NCBI RefSeq assembly: GCF_002161675.1
Contig: NZ_NFIH01000006.1
Coordinates: forward strand, 1 to 64,000
Direction: 5' to 3'
From: Pseudoflavonifractor sp. An44
Lineage (GTDB): Bacteria; Bacillota; Clostridia; Oscillospirales; Oscillospiraceae
DNA: 64,000 nt
In this document: positions 1 through 7,648 of the stretch, piece after piece
Position numbering within the stretch: position 1 is the first letter of the stretch
Layout of the letters: the number at the start of each line of letters is the position of its first letter
Made by a program: the position numbers and the translations under genes
Notes under the pieces: generated by a model
What the model saw: the letters and a program-made list of their open reading frames with translations, nothing else
What the model was told of the DNA's origin: nothing
Databases searched by the model: none

Positions 1-343
1 GCCCGCAATTCCTGTGTGGAAGTAAAACCGGTAGATCGTTCCACCTGGGCCTTTACTTTGGCCAGGTGCTTCTCCACGCTTTTGCGCCACACAAAGGTAT
101 AGCGGCCTGCACGGCTTTCAATCTTTGTTCCATGAACATCACCCGTGGTTCCACTGCCGATTTCCGTCCTCTGGACGAATAGGTGCGATACAGTTTCCTG
201 TAATCCAGTTCCTCAAGCTGGGCACTTGCCAGTCGGACGGGTGCGTTCTCCGGTAATATTTTTTGTGAGTTCAATGCAAATACCAGTTGACCGTGGCACT
301 CATATACGGTACACTGATCTTGCTTGTTATAATTTGTCTGCAT
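1..343 (-). pseudogene. IS1182-type transposase remnant, internally deleted, runs off left edge
   Basis: The reverse strand from an ATG at 343 encodes a start typical of IS1182-family DDE transposases, including the stretches LEELDYRKLY and YSSRGRKSAVEPRVMF. Around 131-140 that frame breaks. Continuing in another frame toward position 1 gives GTKIESRAGRYTFVW and then KSVEKHLAKVKAQ, which in intact members lie well over 50 residues further on. The gene has therefore lost an internal segment and its frame, and cannot make an active transposase. The C-terminal catalytic part would lie beyond the window. Family assignment rests on remembered motifs and is moderately firm. Confidence 0.7.
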
Positions 344-367
344 AAACAAATTGTACAGCAAATGAAA

Positions 368-401
368 CGAGAGGCCAACCCCCAAAAAGGTTAGCCTCTC
401 G
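368..401. terminator. Stem-loop terminator between trxB and the IS remnant
   Basis: A 13-bp stem with a short loop (cgagagg... cctctcg) is flanked by T-rich sequence on both strands, so it can end trxB transcription from the right. It lies 57 bp past the trxB stop codon. Confidence 0.7.
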
Positions 402-458
402 TTTTGTTGTTCTGGCCTATTTTGCAACAGGCCCTTGTTTTTTGCACAAAACACACGT

Positions 459-1388
459 TTAGTTGGTGGCGGCCAAATATTCCTCGGCCATGTGCACGGC
501 TACTGCGCCGTCTGCCACTGCCGTCACCACCTGGCGCAGCAGCTTGGTGCGCACATCGCCCACGGCAAACACCCCAGGGAGGTTGGTGGCGGTGGTCTCA
601 TCCGCCACCACATAGCCCCCGCGGTCCAGCTCCAGCTGTCCCTGCACCAATTCGGTGGCGGGCTTTCTGCCCACGCTGATAAATACCCCGTCGCAGGGCA
701 CCGTGGTCTCCGCTCCGGTGTTCACGTCCCGGAGCCGCACTCCGGTGACCTTGTCCTCGTGCAGCAACTCCACCACCGTGCTGTTCCACCGGAACTCCAC
801 GTTTTCCGCCTCCATCAGAGGCTGGTGGTACACCTTGGTGGCCCGCAGAGTGTCTCTGCGGTGCACCAAAATCACCTTCCGAGCCACTCGGCTGAGGAGA
901 AGGGCGTCCTCGGCGGCGGAATTTCCGCCGCCCACCACAACCACCGTCTTATCCCGGTACCGCATGCCATCACAGGCGGCGCAGTAGGCCACGCCTTTCC
1001 CCACCAGAGCCGCCTCCTGGTCCAGGCCCAGCTCCCGGGGGTTGGCCCCGGTGGCCAGAACCACGGTTCTGGCGTAGAAGGTCCCCTCGTTGGTCTCCAG
1101 CTCCTTGGGCGCCCCGGTGAGATTCATGCGCAAAACCTGGGCGTACTCCGTCTTAGCTCCAAATCGCTCCGCCTGATGCTGCATATTCTCCGCCAGGGTA
1201 AAGCCGTCCACCCCGTCCTCAAAGCCGGGATAGTTGTCAATGTCCTGGGTCAGGGCCATCTGCCCCCCGGCGGACAGCTTTTCCAGCACCAGAGTATCCA
1301 GCCCAGCTCTGGCCCCGTACAGGGCGGCGGTGTAACCGGCCGGCCCGCCGCCCACGATGATCATATCATAGATGTGGTGTTCGCCCAT
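459..1388 (-). CDS. trxB: Thioredoxin-disulfide reductase
   Basis: This 309-residue flavoprotein reduces thioredoxin with NADPH in the cytoplasm. It shows the FAD-binding GGGPAG at residues 13-18, the redox-active pair in CAAC (Cys136, Cys139), the NADPH-site GGGNSAAEDA, and the C-terminal FAD motif FAVGDVR. Length is normal for low-molecular-weight TrxR. The start is set at the ATG at 1388 because a strong SD (gaggagggg) sits just upstream; a longer frame to 1436 has no such site and adds an atypical N-terminus. It begins 13 bp after trxA on the same strand, so the two form a trxA-trxB operon with the reductase second. Confidence 0.95.
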   Translation of the reverse strand: MGEHHIYDMIIVGGGPAGYTAALYGARAGLDTLVLEKLSAGGQMALTQDIDNYPGFEDGVDGFTLAENMQHQAERFGAKTEYAQVLRMNLTGAPKELETNEGTFYARTVVLATGANPRELGLDQEAALVGKGVAYCAACDGMRYRDKTVVVVGGGNSAAEDALLLSRVARKVILVHRRDTLRATKVYHQPLMEAENVEFRWNSTVVELLHEDKVTGVRLRDVNTGAETTVPCDGVFISVGRKPATELVQGQLELDRGGYVVADETTATNLPGVFAVGDVRTKLLRQVVTAVADGAVAVHMAEEYLAATN

Positions 1389-1401
1389 GACCGTCCCCTC
1401 C

Positions 1402-1725
1402 TCACTGCTCCAACGCTTGGCGGATGAACTGGTCAATCATGGCCTTAGACTCGGGAGCCACGATGGAGGAGATGGCCTCCCCGTTTCGGTACAGCACCAG
1501 GGTGGGAATCACCTCAATCTGTTGCTCCTGGGCCAGCTGGGCCTCCTCGTCGATGTTCACCTTGGCCACCACCAGCTGCTGGCCATACTCTTCTGCAATC
1601 TTTTCAAATGCGGGGCCAATCCGGCGGCAGTAGCCGCACCAGGGTGCCCAAAAATCCACCAGCACGGGCTGATCGCCCTGGGTCAGTTGTTGAAATTGTT
1701 CCTTATTTATATTGATCGCCGCCAT
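1402..1725 (-). CDS. trxA: Thioredoxin with a CGYC active site
   Basis: This 107-residue cytoplasmic thioredoxin transfers electrons from TrxB to disulfide substrates. The active site is WAPWCGYCRRIGP (Cys30, Cys33), followed by the usual cis-proline segment VIPTLVLY. The Pro of the canonical WCGPC is replaced by Tyr; in this fold the residues between the cysteines tune redox potential, so it may be less reducing than standard TrxA. The start is the ATG at 1725, preceded by aaaggag at proper spacing; the longer frame to 1821 lacks support. First gene of the trxA-trxB operon. Confidence 0.92.
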   Translation of the reverse strand: MAAININKEQFQQLTQGDQPVLVDFWAPWCGYCRRIGPAFEKIAEEYGQQLVVAKVNIDEEAQLAQEQQIEVIPTLVLYRNGEAISSIVAPESKAMIDQFIRQALEQ

Positions 1726-1825
1726 TTGGGTCAGCTCCTTTCCTTTGTCTGAGGTTAGTATACCCAAACTGTGAGATTTCTTCTGTGACCACATCACCAA
1801 ACACGGCCCATCCTTGGACACTGAA

Positions 1826-1859
1826 AAGCAGGTCGCAGCCCAATGACTGCGACCTGCTT
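1826..1859 (-). terminator. Terminator of the surface-protein remnant
   Basis: A perfect 13-bp stem (aagcaggtcgcag and its complement) with an 8-nt loop lies 35 bp beyond the stop codon of the reverse-strand gene ending at 1894. T-rich flanks occur on both sides. Confidence 0.75.
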
Positions 1860-1893
1860 TGTTTCTACTCTGTGTGATGCTCTATGGATCCGC

Positions 1894-2526
1894 TTAGCCG
1901 TTGCGGCGCTTGCGGGCAATGGCCACGCCGCCCAAAGCGGTGGCACTGCTCATCAGCACGCCCACCATGGCAGCCAGCTGGCTGGCATCCCCCGTCTGGG
2001 GCACGTTGGTCTCGGGTTTCTCAGACACCACAGGCTTCTGAGTGGCCTCGGGGGTCTGGCTGGCCTCAGGGGTCTGAGTGGGCTGGGGAGTGGTCTCAGC
2101 AGTGAGTCCGTTCATGGCGGAGGCCAGCGCTTCCACAGCGGCGTCCACCGCGTCCTGATCCTCCACGCTGAGGGTCTCGTCCGCCATCACCGCCTGAGCC
2201 TCAGCCAATGCAGCCTGGAACACGGCCACGCTCTGGGCGGTATAACCGGAGAGGTCCACAGCCTGAGCCTGGTTCAGAATATCCTCCAGGTTCTCCTTGT
2301 TGGCCTTGTAGCGCTGGGCCAGAATGGCGTTCAACAGTGCTTCGCTGGCCTCTCCCACATCCCCTGCCAAAGCATTGCCGCTGTCTTCCAGCAGCTCCTG
2401 GGCCTGGGCCAAAGCGTCCACCAGCTGCTGCCAATCGGTCTGCACGTACTTGTCCTGCTCGGCCACCATGGCCTCGGCCTTTGCCACCAGCTGCTCCAGC
2501 ATGCCTCTGCCTTGTATTTTTCCCAC
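1894..2526 (-). pseudogene. C-terminal fragment of a sortase-anchored FIVAR-type surface protein
   Basis: About 210 codons remain open. They hold helical, Ala/Gln/Leu-rich repeats of the FIVAR type seen in cell-wall proteins, a Thr/Pro/Glu-rich spacer (TPEASQTPEATQKP), then a cell-wall sorting signal: VPQTG, a hydrophobic segment, and the basic tail ARKRRNG. There is no signal peptide, no Met start (only a GTG at 2526) and no SD. Secreted proteins of this kind are usually much longer. I read it as the tail of a large gene whose front was lost at a junction near 2500-2530, where the oppositely oriented flavo-ferredoxin gene begins. The terminator is intact. Confidence 0.7.
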
Positions 2527-2561
2527 TGACGTGGTAGCATGAAGGAAAAGGAGATGGAACC

Positions 2562-3323
2562 ATAAAACTTTACAAAATCACCTTCAGCCCCACAGGCGGC
2601 ACCCAAAAGGCCGCTGACCTGCTGGTGGAGAACTGGAAGGCCCAGTCCATTTCGCTGGACCTCACTGACCCCAATGCCCACTTCTCAGATGTCTCCCTAA
2701 CCGCAGAAGATGTGGCTGTCATTGCCGTGCCCTCCTACGCTGGCCGGGTCCCCGCCCCCGCCGTCCAGCGTCTAACCGCCATGCAGGGCAACGGCGCCCG
2801 GGCGGTGCTGGTGTGCGTGTATGGCAACCGGGCCTATGAGGACACTCTGGTGGAGTTGGAGGACGCCGCCGTCCAGGCGGGCTTCCAGGTGGTGGCCGGA
2901 GTGGCCGCCATTGCCGAACACTCCATCGCCCACCAGTATGCCGCCGGACGTCCAGACAGCCAGGACAAGCAGCAATTGCAGGACTTTGGACAAAAAATTT
3001 GGGATAAGCTGCAAGCCGGAGATCACTCCCAGCCCGCGCTGCCCGGCAACCGCCCCTACAAAAAGGCGGGCGGAGTCGGCATGGTGCCCAAGCCCTCCAA
3101 GGACTGCAACCGCTGCGGCCTGTGTGCCCAGCAGTGCCCCGTCCAGGCCATTGACCCCGCCGACCCCAGCCGCACCGACAAGGAGCTGTGTATTTCCTGC
3201 ATGCGCTGTGTGGCCGTGTGCCCCAAGGGTGCCCGGAAGGTAAACCCCGTCATGCTCACCGCCGCACAGGTGGCCTTGAAGAAGGTTTGCTCGGATCGGA
3301 AAGAGGGAGAGCTGTTCCTGTAA
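2562..3323 (+). CDS. EFR1-type flavo-ferredoxin with apparent ATA start
   Basis: A flavodoxin-like domain (FSPTGGT phosphate loop near the N-terminus) is joined to a C-terminal 2[4Fe-4S] ferredoxin with CNRCGLCAQQCP and CISCMRCVAVCP. The architecture matches EFR1-family electron carriers of anaerobes. Relatives begin with M-K-L-Y-K-I-T-F; here the codon in that place (2562) is ATA. A good SD (aaaaggag) sits 8 nt before it, and no ATG, GTG or TTG exists in frame between the upstream stop (2535) and a GTG at 2625 that would delete the flavin loop. Either ATA is used weakly or the start was lost. Product from ATA: 253 residues. A tiny ATG frame (2539-2565) overlaps the site. Confidence 0.8.
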   Translation: MKLYKITFSPTGGTQKAADLLVENWKAQSISLDLTDPNAHFSDVSLTAEDVAVIAVPSYAGRVPAPAVQRLTAMQGNGARAVLVCVYGNRAYEDTLVELEDAAVQAGFQVVAGVAAIAEHSIAHQYAAGRPDSQDKQQLQDFGQKIWDKLQAGDHSQPALPGNRPYKKAGGVGMVPKPSKDCNRCGLCAQQCPVQAIDPADPSRTDKELCISCMRCVAVCPKGARKVNPVMLTAAQVALKKVCSDRKEGELFL

Positions 3324-3332
3324 CCGTACCGC

Positions 3333-3375
3333 AAAGAGGTGTTGGCCCCCGTTGGATGGAGGCCAACACCTCTTT
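3333..3375 (+). terminator. Terminator after the flavo-ferredoxin gene
   Basis: A 15-bp stem (aaagaggtgttggcc and complement) with a 13-nt loop starts 9 bp past the stop codon and ends in a T-rich tail. Confidence 0.8.
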
Positions 3376-3492
3376 CCTTTCCTCAAGTATAGGTTTTAAG
3401 CATGGTGATGCATTCTGTATAAGTATTGGTGATTCTATCTCTGGAGTGTTAGAATCAGAATCAAAGATCCACTCACATAAGGAGGAACCCAT

Positions 3493-4029
3493 ATGAGGAA
3501 ACACGTTTTGGTCATCTCCACCAGCCTGCGCTCCCGCAGCAATTCCCATCTGCTGGCCCAGCAGTTCGCCCAGGGCGCTCAGGAAGCCGGTCACCAGGTG
3601 GAGCTTGTCTCCCTGCAAGGGAAACAGCTGCACTTCTGCAACGGCTGCATGGCCTGTCTGGAGGCCCATCGGTGTGTCATTGAGGACGACGCCAACGCCA
3701 TTGTGGAGAAGATGGGGGCGGCAGATGTCATCTGTTTTGCCACTCCGGTCTACTATTATGAGATGGCCGGTCAGATGAAGACCCTGCTGGACCGGGCCAA
3801 CTCCCTGTATGACTCCGCCTACGCCTTCCGGGACATCTATCTGCTCACCGCCTCCGCCGAGGAGGAGGACAGCGCCTCGGATGGACCTGTTCACGGCCTC
3901 AACGGCTGGATTGCCTGCTTTGAACGGGCCCGACTGGCGGGCGTGGTCCGGGGCGGCGGCGCCAACGACCCCGGCGAGATGGGCCAGGACAAGCTGGCCG
4001 CTGCCTACCAGATGGGCAAGAACCTGTAA
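3493..4029 (+). CDS. NAD(P)H-dependent FMN reductase / flavodoxin-fold oxidoreductase
   Basis: This 178-residue protein has the flavodoxin-like fold of NADPH-dependent FMN reductases: an N-terminal strand and phosphate loop ISTSLRSRSNSHLL, a Cys-containing HFCNGCMACL segment as in iron-sulfur flavoproteins, and the FATPVYYYEMAGQMKTLLDR segment. The two Cys in CNGCMAC could bind a cluster or act in thiol chemistry; that is unproven. The start has an excellent SD (aaggaggaac). It is the first of three closely spaced genes (14-bp gaps), with a hydrolase and a decarboxylase-cupin protein, suggesting a small redox/detoxification operon. Confidence 0.85.
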   Translation: MRKHVLVISTSLRSRSNSHLLAQQFAQGAQEAGHQVELVSLQGKQLHFCNGCMACLEAHRCVIEDDANAIVEKMGAADVICFATPVYYYEMAGQMKTLLDRANSLYDSAYAFRDIYLLTASAEEEDSASDGPVHGLNGWIACFERARLAGVVRGGGANDPGEMGQDKLAAAYQMGKNL

Positions 4030-4043
4030 GGAGGGAATACGCC

Positions 4044-5018
4044 ATGGAATCCAAGTACAACGGTTATTCCTTCCCCCTCCGGGACACCGTGCGCCGGGAG
4101 AAGGTGAAGTTCCACAACCGCTACGGCATTGAGCTGGCGGGAGACCTGTACCTGCCCCAGGATGCAACGGGTAAGCTGGCCGCTGTGGCGGTGTCCGGCC
4201 CCTTCGGAGCGGTAAAGGAGCAGTGCTCCGGGCTGTACGCCGAAGAGCTGGCCAGCCGTGGCTTTGCCGCTCTGGCCTTTGACCCCTCCTTTATCGGAGA
4301 GAGCGGCGGGGCGGTGCGCAACGTGGCCTCCCCCGACATCAACACCGAGGACTTCTCCGCCGCCGTGGACTTTTTGGCCACCCGAGACTTTGTGGATGGG
4401 GAGAAGATCGGCATTCTGGGTATCTGCGGCTTTGGCGGCATGGCCCTCAACGCCGCCGCCATGGACACCCGCATCAAGGCCACCGTCACCTCCACCATGT
4501 ACGACATGAGCCGGGTCAACGCCAAGGGCTACTTTGACTCCACCGACAGCGCTGACGCCCGGTACGAGATGAAACAAGCCCTCAACGCCCAGCGCACCCA
4601 GGACTACCAGTCCGGCACCTACGCCCGGGCCGGGGGTGTGGTGGACCCGCTGCCCGAGGACGCCCCCTTCTTCCTCAAGGACTACTACGACTACTACAAG
4701 ACCCAGCGGGGGTACACCGAGCGGTCCCTCAACTCCAATGACGGCTGGAACGTGACCTCTTCCCTGTCCTTTGTCAACATGCCCATTCTGCACTACACCA
4801 ATGAGATTCGCAGTGCCGTTCTAATGCTCCACGGGGAAAAGGCCCACTCCTGCTATTTCAGCCGGGACGCCTTCGCCCACATGGTGGAAGGCAACCCCTA
4901 CACCGCCAACAAGGAGTTGCTCATCATCCCCGACGCCGTCCACACCGATCTATATGACCGGAAGGACATCATTCCCTTTGACAAGATCACAAGTTTCTTC
5001 CACGCGTATTTGGTATAA
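4044..5018 (+). CDS. Alpha/beta hydrolase with a cysteine in the nucleophile elbow
   Basis: This 324-residue protein is an alpha/beta hydrolase related to dienelactone hydrolases and the YcjY-like group. The nucleophile elbow reads GILGICGFGG, with Cys where most esterases have Ser, as in dienelactone hydrolase. A late Asp/His pair fits IPDAVHTDLY near the C-terminus. No signal peptide is seen, so it is cytoplasmic. It lies 14 bp after the flavin reductase and 14 bp before the next gene. Substrate unknown; a lactone or small ester fits the neighbouring carboxymuconolactone-decarboxylase-like gene. Confidence 0.82.
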   Translation: MESKYNGYSFPLRDTVRREKVKFHNRYGIELAGDLYLPQDATGKLAAVAVSGPFGAVKEQCSGLYAEELASRGFAALAFDPSFIGESGGAVRNVASPDINTEDFSAAVDFLATRDFVDGEKIGILGICGFGGMALNAAAMDTRIKATVTSTMYDMSRVNAKGYFDSTDSADARYEMKQALNAQRTQDYQSGTYARAGGVVDPLPEDAPFFLKDYYDYYKTQRGYTERSLNSNDGWNVTSSLSFVNMPILHYTNEIRSAVLMLHGEKAHSCYFSRDAFAHMVEGNPYTANKELLIIPDAVHTDLYDRKDIIPFDKITSFFHAYLV

Positions 5019-5032
5019 AGGAGACCTTTAAC

Positions 5033-5785
5033 ATGGCAGTAAAGCAGACCGCAGGCCGGGACGCTCTGGGTAAGTTTGCCCCCAAGTTTGCCCAGTTGAA
5101 TGACGATGTATTGTTCGGAGAGGTGTGGAGCCGGGAAGACAAACTCTCCCTTCGGGACCGCTCCCTGGTCACCGTGGTGGCCCTCATGGCCCAGGGGCTG
5201 GTGGACAGCTCCTTCCAGTATCACCTGACCACCGCCAAGCAAAACGGCATCACCCGACAGGAAATTTCCGAGATTCTCACCCACGCCGCCTTCTACGCTG
5301 GCTGGCCCAAAGCCTGGGCCGCCTTCCGCATGGCCAAAGAGGTGTGGGCGGAGGAAGATGACGCGGACGGCAAAGCCCAGCATCAGCAGGAGATGGTCTT
5401 CCCCATCGGCGCGCCCAACGATGGCTTTGCCCAGTATTTCGTGGGCCAAAGCTACCTGCACCCCCTGTCCACCAGCCAGGTGGGGGTGTTCAATGTGACC
5501 TTTGAGCCCGGTTGCCGCAACAACTGGCACATCCACCACGCCACCCAGGGCGGCGGTCAAATGCTGATCTGTGTGGCCGGGCGTGGCTACTATCAGGAGT
5601 GGGGCAAGGAGGCCCAGGAGCTGCACCCCGGGGATGTGGTAAACATCCCCACTGGGGTCAAGCACTGGCACGGGGCCGCCCCCGACAGCTGGTTCTCTCA
5701 CTTGGCTCTGGAGGTTCCCGGTGAGAACAGCTCCAACGAATGGCTGGAGGCCGTCTCCGACAAGGAGTACAACAAACTCAAGTAA
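5033..5785 (+). CDS. Carboxymuconolactone decarboxylase-like domain fused to a cupin
   Basis: This 250-residue protein has two modules. Residues about 15-105 form an AhpD/CMD-like helical domain (LRDRSLVTVVALMAQG, then LTHAAFYAGWPKAW). Residues about 145-240 form a cupin with a metal-binding pattern (NNWHIHHA ... GHxP-type PTGVKHWHG). The CMD segment lacks an obvious CxxC redox pair, so peroxidase activity of the AhpD type is unlikely. CMD-cupin fusions are frequent near flavin oxidoreductases in Firmicutes and Bacteroidetes. Last gene of the operon, followed by a strong terminator. Good SD (aaaggagacc). Confidence 0.85.
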   Translation: MAVKQTAGRDALGKFAPKFAQLNDDVLFGEVWSREDKLSLRDRSLVTVVALMAQGLVDSSFQYHLTTAKQNGITRQEISEILTHAAFYAGWPKAWAAFRMAKEVWAEEDDADGKAQHQQEMVFPIGAPNDGFAQYFVGQSYLHPLSTSQVGVFNVTFEPGCRNNWHIHHATQGGGQMLICVAGRGYYQEWGKEAQELHPGDVVNIPTGVKHWHGAAPDSWFSHLALEVPGENSSNEWLEAVSDKEYNKLK

Positions 5786-5792
5786 ACAATGA

Positions 5793-5820
5793 GGGGGTGA
5801 CGAAACCGTCACCCCCTTTT
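5793..5820. terminator. Bidirectional terminator between converging genes
   Basis: A 9-bp GC-rich stem (gggggtgac / gtcaccccc) with a 6-nt loop and a T run ends the 3493-5785 operon; on the reverse strand it follows the gene ending at 5834. Confidence 0.85.
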
Positions 5821-5833
5821 GTCATCTGTTTGG

Positions 5834-6349
5834 TTATCCGCCGATCTTTTCCACGGGTTTTCCCACCTTATGCTCCAGGAAGCTGCGGAAGGAGTCCACC
5901 GTGCCCCCCTTCAACTCTCGCTTGGCAAATGCCTGGGCGTGGTTTTTGCCCAGCACAAAGACAAGATAGTCCCGGGTCTCCGCGATGGCCAGGATGTTCC
6001 CATACTCCCAGCTGGTGGTGGCGCCGGAGATTTTGCACTCATAGTGGTCCCCATAGAAGCTGCTGCTGCACAGCTCACTCCCCGGCAACATGCGGCGTTG
6101 GGCCATCAGGGCGTTGAGGCCGTCGCCCCAGCCCTGCACCACAAACAGGCACACCACCGCCACCAGGATCACGGCTTTGAACCACAGCCGTTCGCCGGGC
6201 TCCAACAGGAGGGACAGCCCCAAAACCAGGAGCAGACATCCCGCCATCCACCACCGACGGGCGGTCTTCTTCCGAACGGTTTTCCGCAGCGCTCGGGACA
6301 TGTCGGCCAGAGTGTGGCGGTCATAGATGGTATAGCAGCTATATTCCAT
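5834..6349 (-). CDS. YcxB-like small membrane protein
   Basis: This 171-residue protein has a basic N-terminal segment, two adjacent membrane helices (about residues 34-50 and 57-75), then a soluble domain with SFYGDHYECKISGATTSWEY and YLVFVLGKNHAQAF, which resembles the YcxB-like family of unknown function. Strong SD (aggaggga) before the ATG. It stands alone, converging on the preceding operon. No enzymatic motif is visible. Confidence 0.7.
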   Translation of the reverse strand: MEYSCYTIYDRHTLADMSRALRKTVRKKTARRWWMAGCLLLVLGLSLLLEPGERLWFKAVILVAVVCLFVVQGWGDGLNALMAQRRMLPGSELCSSSFYGDHYECKISGATTSWEYGNILAIAETRDYLVFVLGKNHAQAFAKRELKGGTVDSFRSFLEHKVGKPVEKIGG

Positions 6350-6486
6350 AGAGATTCCCTCCTAACTTGGCGTGGTTGTTTCTTTTACAGTATAGCAAAC
6401 CCGCAGTGGAAAATGCAAGATTTCCACTTACCAGATGGAGCCCTGGAAATGGCCGAAAATTTTTTCAACTTTTTTTGATTTCCCTC

Positions 6487-6515
6487 TTGCAATCTGAAAA
6501 ACAATGTGCTATTAT
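6487..6515 (+). promoter_or_regulatory. Promoter of tRNA-Pro
   Basis: TTGCAA and TATTAT with 17-bp spacing, about 20 bp before the tRNA. Confidence 0.65.
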
Positions 6516-6534
6516 GTCATAGTTCGGTTCAGAT

Positions 6535-6611
6535 CCGGGTGTGGCGAAGTTTGGTATCGCGCTTGACTGGGGGTCAAGAGGCCGCAGGTTCAAGTCCTGT
6601 CACTCGGACCA
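6535..6611 (+). tRNA. tRNA-Pro (GGG)
   Basis: The 77-nt cloverleaf includes an encoded CCA. The acceptor arm pairs ccgggtg with cactcgg, the anticodon stem is cttga/tcaag with loop ctGGGgg (anticodon GGG), and the T-loop is ttcaagt. Its last 26 bases recur at 6756-6781, consistent with use as an integration site. Confidence 0.93.
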
Positions 6612-6658
6612 AAAGAGAAGAGCACTGTCAACATCAGTTGGCAGTGCTCTTCTCTTTT
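6611..6658 (+). terminator. Terminator just after tRNA-Pro
   Basis: A long stem (aaaagagaagagcactg and complement) starts at the CCA end and is followed by a T-rich run. Confidence 0.8.
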
Positions 6659-6755
6659 GATTTGTACGGGGTGGTGAACCTGCGGCCTCTTGGTGCCGTC
6701 AGGCACATAAAATCCGCCGCCCTATGGCCTCTAGAGCGTCAGCTCTGGGGGCCAT

Positions 6756-6781
6756 AGGTTCAAGTCCTGTCACTCGGACCA
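6756..6781 (+). repeat. 26-bp duplicate of the tRNA-Pro 3' end (att-like)
   Basis: An exact copy of tRNA-Pro bases 6586-6611, from the T-arm through CCA, without the rest of a tRNA. It is preceded by an inverted repeat (ctatggcc ... ggccatag, 6721-6756) and followed by its own terminator and a serine-recombinase remnant. Such a duplication is what insertion of an element into a tRNA 3' end leaves behind. A decayed second tRNA gene is the alternative. Confidence 0.75.
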
Positions 6782-6783
6782 TG

Positions 6784-6836
6784 ACGAGTGTTCTTATAGC
6801 ATTTGAAAAGCTGTAAGAACACTCGTCTTTTTCTTT
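6784..6836 (+). terminator. Second tRNA-type terminator after the duplicated 3' end
   Basis: A perfect 13-bp stem (acgagtgttctta and complement) with a T-rich tail directly follows the duplicated tRNA end. It may be the original tRNA-Pro terminator displaced by an insertion. Confidence 0.7.
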
Positions 6837-6841
6837 TGTTT

Positions 6842-7648
6842 TCATCCGGCGATGGTGGATGGGGCGTAGTTGACGACTACGCCCTTTCTTGTGTTTACGG
6901 ACACCTCCGGGGCGGGCAGCGGGATGAGGTCGGGGATCTCGATGGCACCCACGCAGTTGTAGTGGATACGGAGCCGCTGCTCCCACACTCCGTCTACCTT
7001 CTCGGCGTTGAATACCTCGATCTTCTCGATGAGCTCGTTGAGCATCCGGGGCGTCAGCTTACGGGCGCGGGTGTATTTGCGGACCAGGGAGATGAACATA
7101 TCCGTGGTCATGGACTGGCTGTTCTGCTTGTCGATCTCGGCGCGGAGCGCCTTGATCTTCTCCGCCAATTCCTTCTGCTCCTCCTCATACCGCCTCGACA
7201 TTCTGGCGAAACGGTCATCGGAGAGTTTGCCGGAAGCATTGTCCTCATAGATCCTCTCGAACAGGCCATCCAGTTCCTCATCGCGGGCTTGCAGGGCTTT
7301 CAGCTCCTTCTCCTTCAGCTTTCGGTCGGTGGCCTCCGCCTGCTGGGAATGGCCGATCACAGCCTTCACGAACTCATCCTCAAACTGGCTGGCGAACTTG
7401 GTCAGCCGCCGGATCTCGCCCAGCACTACCTGCTCCAGGAAGTCCACGCGGACATAATGGGTGGAAGTGCAGCTCCCACGATTGCCCTTGTAGTTGGAGC
7501 AGTTGAAATACTTGATGTCGGGGTTGCCCTGATTGAAATGGAAGTGCAGGTTGTGTCCGCAATCGGCACAGACCAGAAGGCCGGAGAACATATTGCGCTC
7601 CCCCTCATGGGTGCGGCGCTTGCGGATCTTGCCCCGCTTGTCCTCCAC
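6842..7648 (-). pseudogene. C-terminal half of a large serine recombinase
   Basis: The remaining 268 codons carry the zinc-ribbon of large serine recombinases (MFSGLLVCADCG ... FNCSNYKGN ... C), a long coiled coil, and a DUF4368-type C-terminal region. The N-terminal resolvase catalytic domain with the active Ser and the first DNA-binding part are absent; full members have more than 500 residues. The frame stops being recombinase-like at 7636-7647, where a short shared sequence (tcctccacc) joins it to an oppositely oriented glucosidase gene. It abuts the duplicated tRNA end, so it is probably the relic of the integrase that used that site. Confidence 0.85.

Noticed and set aside
6719-6781. 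A second complete tRNA before the recombinase
   Set aside because: Only the T-arm and acceptor end match; the rest is an inverted repeat that cannot form D and anticodon arms.
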